A stretch of 64,000 bases of DNA from Treponema denticola ATCC 35405 (GTDB lineage: Bacteria; Spirochaetota; Spirochaetia; Treponematales; Treponemataceae), in the NCBI RefSeq assembly GCF_000008185.1, contig NC_002967.9, forward strand, positions 620,001 to 684,000, written 5' to 3'. The notes under the pieces were generated by a model, which searched no databases, had not been told where the DNA came from, and saw only the letters and a program-made list of their open reading frames with translations. Below are positions 60,667 to 64,000 of this stretch, in pieces; the stretch's first letter is position 1, and the number at the start of each line of letters is the position of its first letter. The translations under genes were made by a program, and so were the position numbers.

Positions 60667-61375
60667 TGGGTTTTTCCTCTTGATTTTGTTCCTGTTTGGT
60701 TTCAGCTTGGGGTTCGTCCTTTCCCTGCTCGACGGAACCTCTGACTCGGCCGTCAAGGGTTATATCTTCCGTATCCAAATTAACGGAAATCTTTCCGGCC
60801 CTAAATTCGTCCTTTCCTTTTTTTACGATGGGACTGCCTGTTAATTCTACCTTTGATTCTTTTCTATTATAAAAAGCAAACATTGAATTACAGTTTATAT
60901 CTTTATTTATTATCTTTACATTAAAGCGCATGATAATTATTTCTTGCTTTTTTTTATATTCAATATTTTCGGCATTAATACTGACATCATTTTTTGTGTC
61001 TTTAAGCTCCAGTTTTCCGAACATCGTAACCGTATCGGTTTTTCTGTCAAAATTGATTAAATCGGCCTTAAAGCTGTACCCTTTTTCGTCATCCTCGCCC
61101 TTGACCGAACCTGTTGCATTTACATATCTATAGTCTTTTCCGAAAATTTCGATACGGTCTGCCGATATGGTTAAGCTGTCTACCTTGACTTCGGCATTTC
61201 CTATTAAATTGGTCGATTTTTTATTTTCAGATACCGAGGCTGTTACCTTATCGGCTTTAAAACTTATTGTTGATGTTTGAGCATTAATATCAATTAAAAA
61301 AAGGAATATGAGAAGATATGCCGCAAGAAGTTTAAGGCTCTTGTGATTCCGAATTTCGGTTTGAATTTTCTTCAT
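60659..61375 (-). CDS. lptA: LptA/OstA-like periplasmic protein
   Basis: A 238-residue exported protein with a signal segment ([16 protein letters not shown]) and an OstA-type beta-jellyroll repeated in the body ([34 protein letters not shown]), as in LptA, the periplasmic bridge for lipid transport. The C-terminal 35 residues are a charged Glu/Lys/Gln tail. AGGAGA lies eight nt before the ATG at 61375, which I choose. It overlaps the lptC-like gene by 44 bases and lptB by eight, so the three are tightly coupled. Confidence 0.8.
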   Translation of the reverse strand: MKKIQTEIRNHKSLKLLAAYLLIFLFLIDINAQTSTISFKADKVTASVSENKKSTNLIGNAEVKVDSLTISADRIEIFGKDYRYVNATGSVKGEDDEKGYSFKADLINFDRKTDTVTMFGKLELKDTKNDVSINAENIEYKKKQEIIIMRFNVKIINKDINCNSMFAFYNRKESKVELTGSPIVKKGKDEFRAGKISVNLDTEDITLDGRVRGSVEQGKDEPQAETKQEQNQEEKPND

Positions 61376-61955
61376 TTTCATTCTCCTCATTTTTAGTCTG
61401 AATTTTACCTTCTATCGAATTTAAAAATTCGAATTCTTTAGAAAGAGTGTTTGCTATAAACCCCGATCCGCTTATGTAAAGCTCATCACCTCTTTTTACC
61501 TTTACCGAACCGTCTTCTACTCCATATAGGAGATTTTCATTTTTGTTCCAAAAAAATGCATCTCCGGAAATCATAAGGCCTTCTTTTAAATCTTCAAAAA
61601 AAACCTTTTGCCCCAAAAAGTACTGATTGTTTTTTTCGTCTATTTTGATAATCCCGGCTCGTCCCTTGAGTTCTGCCTCCGGATTGCCTTTTTCAAACGA
61701 TTTTTTATCTATTTTAAAGAAACGCAGATTTTTCCCGGCCCATATTCTATCCGAATCATAAATCTCTAATTCCATAAAATTTATACGCAAATTTAAGGAA
61801 TTTTCTTCATATTGATCCAAAATTGCATTTTTAAATACAAAATTCGGTTTTTTTTCAAAATTTTGTGCCTCTTTACTATAGTTTAAACTACAAGAAAATG
61901 ATATAATAGCAAGAATGGAGGCTATAATAAAAGTTTGAGCTTCCTTAAAATTCAT
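61332..61955 (-). CDS. lptC: LptC-like membrane-anchored protein
   Basis: A 207-residue protein with a hydrophobic N terminus ending in a lipobox-like IISFSC, then a single OstA-like beta domain (residues 45-180) containing FVFKNAILDQYEENSLNLRI and repeated short strands as in LptC, and a very polar Glu/Asn/Ser C terminus. It is probably the receiver of the exported lipid at the inner membrane. It is the first gene of the run, with a strong promoter whose -10 box ends five nt before the ATG and no ribosome site, so the mRNA is predicted to be leaderless. Confidence 0.75.
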   Translation of the reverse strand: MNFKEAQTFIIASILAIISFSCSLNYSKEAQNFEKKPNFVFKNAILDQYEENSLNLRINFMELEIYDSDRIWAGKNLRFFKIDKKSFEKGNPEAELKGRAGIIKIDEKNNQYFLGQKVFFEDLKEGLMISGDAFFWNKNENLLYGVEDGSVKVKRGDELYISGSGFIANTLSKEFEFLNSIEGKIQTKNEENENEENSNRNSESQEP

Positions 61956-61960
61956 AGTTT

Positions 61961-61989
61961 ATTATACTATCTTTTTTAATCTTAGTCAA
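61961..61989 (-). promoter_or_regulatory. Promoter of lptC-lptA-lptB-pth, leaderless type
   Basis: On the minus strand: TTGACT (61989-61984), a 17-nt spacer, TATAAT (61966-61961), five nt, then the ATG at 61955. This is the clearest of the leaderless promoters in the window. Confidence 0.75.
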
Positions 61990-62006
61990 AAGCCTTTGAC
62001 CGCCGA

Positions 62007-62035
62007 TTGACATAATATCGTATAAGACATAGACT
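62007..62035 (+). promoter_or_regulatory. Promoter of cheR-cheB
   Basis: TTGACA (62007-62012), a 17-nt spacer, TAGACT (62030-62035). It is divergent from the lptC promoter, with the -35 boxes 17 bp apart. A leader of about 42 nt with AGGAG precedes cheR. Confidence 0.7.
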
Positions 62036-62083
62036 ATGTGAAAGATTTAAAAAATAAATTTAAGGATTACAGGAGCCTAGAGT

Positions 62084-62899
62084 ATGGCAGATTTTTTAAC
62101 TGATCAAGAATTCCGTATGTTCAGCGATTTAATATATACCGCAAGCGGTATTACTTTTTCCGATACTAATAGGTCTATTTTGGAAAGCAGGTTAAAAGAA
62201 AAACTTAGGGATAAGAAACTTGAAAAGGTGTCTGATTATTATGCGATGCTTATGAAGGATTCGGAAGAGCAAAAGAGCCTTTTAGACTCCGTTACAACAA
62301 ACCTTACAAGATTTTTTAGAAATCAGCCTCATTTTGATGCATTGGAAAATTACGTTATACCTGAGCTTGTAAAGGTAAAAAAAGCTGAAGGAAAGAATAA
62401 ACTTAAAATATGGAGCGCCGGATGTTCAACAGGGGAGGAGCCTTATACCATAGCTATGGTTATGAAAAAACACCTTCCGATAGGATTTACTGCCGAAATT
62501 ACAGCCTCCGACTTATCCTTAAAATGTCTTCTTGTCGGTAAGACCGGCTTTTACCAGGAATCCAGAGTTACAGGAATACCTGAAGATTATTTGAAGCTTT
62601 ATTTTGATAAGCTAAATGACGGTTATCAGGTAAAAAAAGATATAATGCAAATGGTGAATTTTGACTATCATAACTTAAAACATGACTCAAAACATACCGA
62701 CTTTGATCTTGTGTTTTGCCGAAATGTTTTGATCTATTTTGACGAGCCTGTTCAAAAAGAGGTTATTGATAGGTTTTGGCGTGCTATGTCGCCTAAATCT
62801 TTTTTATTTATAGGTCATTCCGAATCTCTCTTTGGTATGGAAACTCAATTTAAGTTTTTAAAAACGGATTGGGCTTGTTTTTATCAAAAAGGGTTTTGA
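62084..62899 (+). CDS. cheR: Chemoreceptor glutamate methyltransferase CheR
   Basis: SAM-dependent methylation of glutamates on chemoreceptors, setting their sensitivity. The 271 residues have the N-terminal helical domain, TNLTRFFRNQPHFDAL near residue 80, the SAM loop IWSAGCSTGEEPYTIAM near residue 110, and FDLVFCRNVLIYFD near residue 208. Neither receptor in this window has a tether pentapeptide, so CheR presumably acts on them directly. cheB follows 40 nt later. Confidence 0.97.
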   Translation: MADFLTDQEFRMFSDLIYTASGITFSDTNRSILESRLKEKLRDKKLEKVSDYYAMLMKDSEEQKSLLDSVTTNLTRFFRNQPHFDALENYVIPELVKVKKAEGKNKLKIWSAGCSTGEEPYTIAMVMKKHLPIGFTAEITASDLSLKCLLVGKTGFYQESRVTGIPEDYLKLYFDKLNDGYQVKKDIMQMVNFDYHNLKHDSKHTDFDLVFCRNVLIYFDEPVQKEVIDRFWRAMSPKSFLFIGHSESLFGMETQFKFLKTDWACFYQKGF

Positions 62900-62939
62900 T
62901 TTTAAAGGTTTTATATAATTCTTCTAAAGGAGTTTTTTT

Positions 62940-64000
62940 ATGGAAGATATTCGTGTCTTAATAGTAGACGATTCTGCATTGATGAGAAACCTTATAGGGA
63001 AGATTGTTGATGCTACTCCCGGCCTAAAAATAGCCGATAAGGCAATGAACGGCCGCTTTGCCCTTCAAAAACTTGAGCGTGTGGCTCCGGATGTTATCGT
63101 TTTGGACTTGGAAATGCCCGAAATGAACGGTATCGAATTTTTAAGAGAGCTTAAAAAGCAAAACATAAAGATTCCTGTAGTAATCTTGTCCAGTATTGCA
63201 AAGGAAGGAGCTAAGGTTACTATGGATTGTTTGGAACTTGGAGCTTGCGATTTTATCACAAAGCCTTCCGGTTCGGAATCTGCCAATCTTACTACCGTTT
63301 CGGAAACTCTTTCCAAGATGCTGCTTGCCTACGGCCGCCGTCATCAAATTGAGACAGGTACAAGAAGTACAGATACAACGAACTCTTTCTCTGAGCCGTT
63401 TAAGAGTACTATCCCTAAGCCTATGACAGCGGCTGAGCCTCAAAAAGAAGAGAAACCTACACCTCAACGAGAACATGGAAATATTCAGATTATTGCTATA
63501 GGTATTTCAACCGGCGGGCCGAATGCTTTACGCCAAGTTTTTGCATCCATCGATAAAGATCTTCCACAACCGATAGTTGTGGTTCAGCACATGCCCCCGG
63601 GTTTTACAAAGGAATTTGCTTTGAGTTTGGACAAAATCTGCCCTCTTGAGGTAAAGGAAGCTGAAGACGGCGATCTTATAAAGCCCGGCCGTATTCTTAT
63701 CGCTCCCGGCGGAAAACATCTGGTTGTAGAAAAACGATCTCTTGCCGCAGTTGCAAAGGTTATAGATACGGAGCCTCAAAGCGGCCATAAGCCCAGCGTT
63801 GATGTTCTGTTTGGATCTGTTGCAAAGGAATACCAAAACCATGCTCTCGGAATAATCATGACCGGTATGGGGAAGGATGGTGCCGAGAATATTACAAAGC
63901 TTTACACCGAAGGTTCCCGTACAATAGGGCAAGATGAAGGCTCTTCAGTTGTATACGGTATGCCTAGGGTTGCATGGGAAATGGGCGGAGTTATGGAGCA
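62940..64000 (+). CDS. cheB: Chemotaxis response regulator protein-glutamate methylesterase CheB (runs off the right edge)
   Basis: Removes methyl groups from chemoreceptors and deamidates glutamines when phosphorylated by CheA. The frame runs from the ATG at 62940 (AAAGGAG upstream) to the window edge with no stop: 353 codons are visible. The receiver domain has Asp10, Asp11, the phospho-acceptor Asp56 (VLDLEMPEMNG) and Lys108. A Thr/Ser/Pro-rich linker (about 137-180) leads to the esterase domain with catalytic Ser190 (GISTGGP), His217 (QHMPPGF) and Asp313 (GMGKDGAEN). Only a few C-terminal residues are missing. Confidence 0.96.
   Translation, partial: MEDIRVLIVDDSALMRNLIGKIVDATPGLKIADKAMNGRFALQKLERVAPDVIVLDLEMPEMNGIEFLRELKKQNIKIPVVILSSIAKEGAKVTMDCLELGACDFITKPSGSESANLTTVSETLSKMLLAYGRRHQIETGTRSTDTTNSFSEPFKSTIPKPMTAAEPQKEEKPTPQREHGNIQIIAIGISTGGPNALRQVFASIDKDLPQPIVVVQHMPPGFTKEFALSLDKICPLEVKEAEDGDLIKPGRILIAPGGKHLVVEKRSLAAVAKVIDTEPQSGHKPSVDVLFGSVAKEYQNHALGIIMTGMGKDGAENITKLYTEGSRTIGQDEGSSVVYGMPRVAWEMGGVME

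Overview
The window reads as chromosomal DNA of an oral treponeme, Treponema denticola or a very close relative. The main reason is the 397-residue trans-2-enoyl-CoA reductase at 16109-17302, which I recognise as the well-studied T. denticola TER (Tyr240/Lys249). Supporting signs are AT-rich DNA, spirochaetal lipoboxes, cache-type chemoreceptors, a fosfomycin-insensitive type of MurA and a long leucine-rich-repeat surface protein. The species call rests on recalled protein sequence, not on a search.

Layout. 1-5134: tail of an unknown gene, a MoxR ATPase, a two-gene permease system and a large unknown membrane protein. 5200-6557: a small accessory patch with a duplicated promoter/start block, a half integron-attC-like site and a beheaded nuclease-fold gene. 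6590-8187: hutH with a terminator. 8217-20922: minus-strand fatty-acid synthesis genes (accBCDA, ter/fabV, fabG, fabD, fabH), interrupted by accessory genes (LRR protein, RhuM, a VapBC-like toxin-antitoxin pair). 21028-25007: a nucleotidyltransferase, then parA-parB and two companions. 25084-27561: a winged-helix remnant, a TauE/SafE exporter, a hydroxyacyl-CoA dehydrogenase and a tiny lipoprotein, behind a promoter whose spacer is mostly a 13-G tract. 28050-39860: two blocks of cobalamin genes (cobM-cbiG; cobJ-cobK plus an ABC ATPase), separated by a chemoreceptor, a UDG-like protein, a MATE pump and a radical-SAM protein; a carbohydrate-binding lipoprotein follows. 39925-43908: grpE-dnaK-dnaJ. 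43980-48718: two PP2C phosphatases, a STAS antagonist and a D,D-carboxypeptidase. 48715-56855: a CDF metal transporter, a phosphodiester-glycosidase-like lipoprotein, oppBCDF and a second chemoreceptor. 57092-61989: murA, a secreted CBM48-like protein, pth and lptB-lptA-lptC-like genes. 62007-64000: cheR and the start of cheB.

Most notable signals: (1) a family of intergenic elements (four copies, one degenerate) made of consecutive hairpins joined by a short conserved box; stem sequences differ between copies while pairing is kept, so they look like structured RNA within minus-strand operons. (2) A sigma70-like promoter at 27533-27561 whose 17-nt spacer contains 13 consecutive G, a layout suited to phase variation. 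(3) At least seven genes whose -10 hexamer ends 5-9 nt before the ATG and that lack a Shine-Dalgarno sequence, predicting leaderless mRNAs. (4) Three small genes (36, 44 and 49 codons) that ordinary length cut-offs miss.
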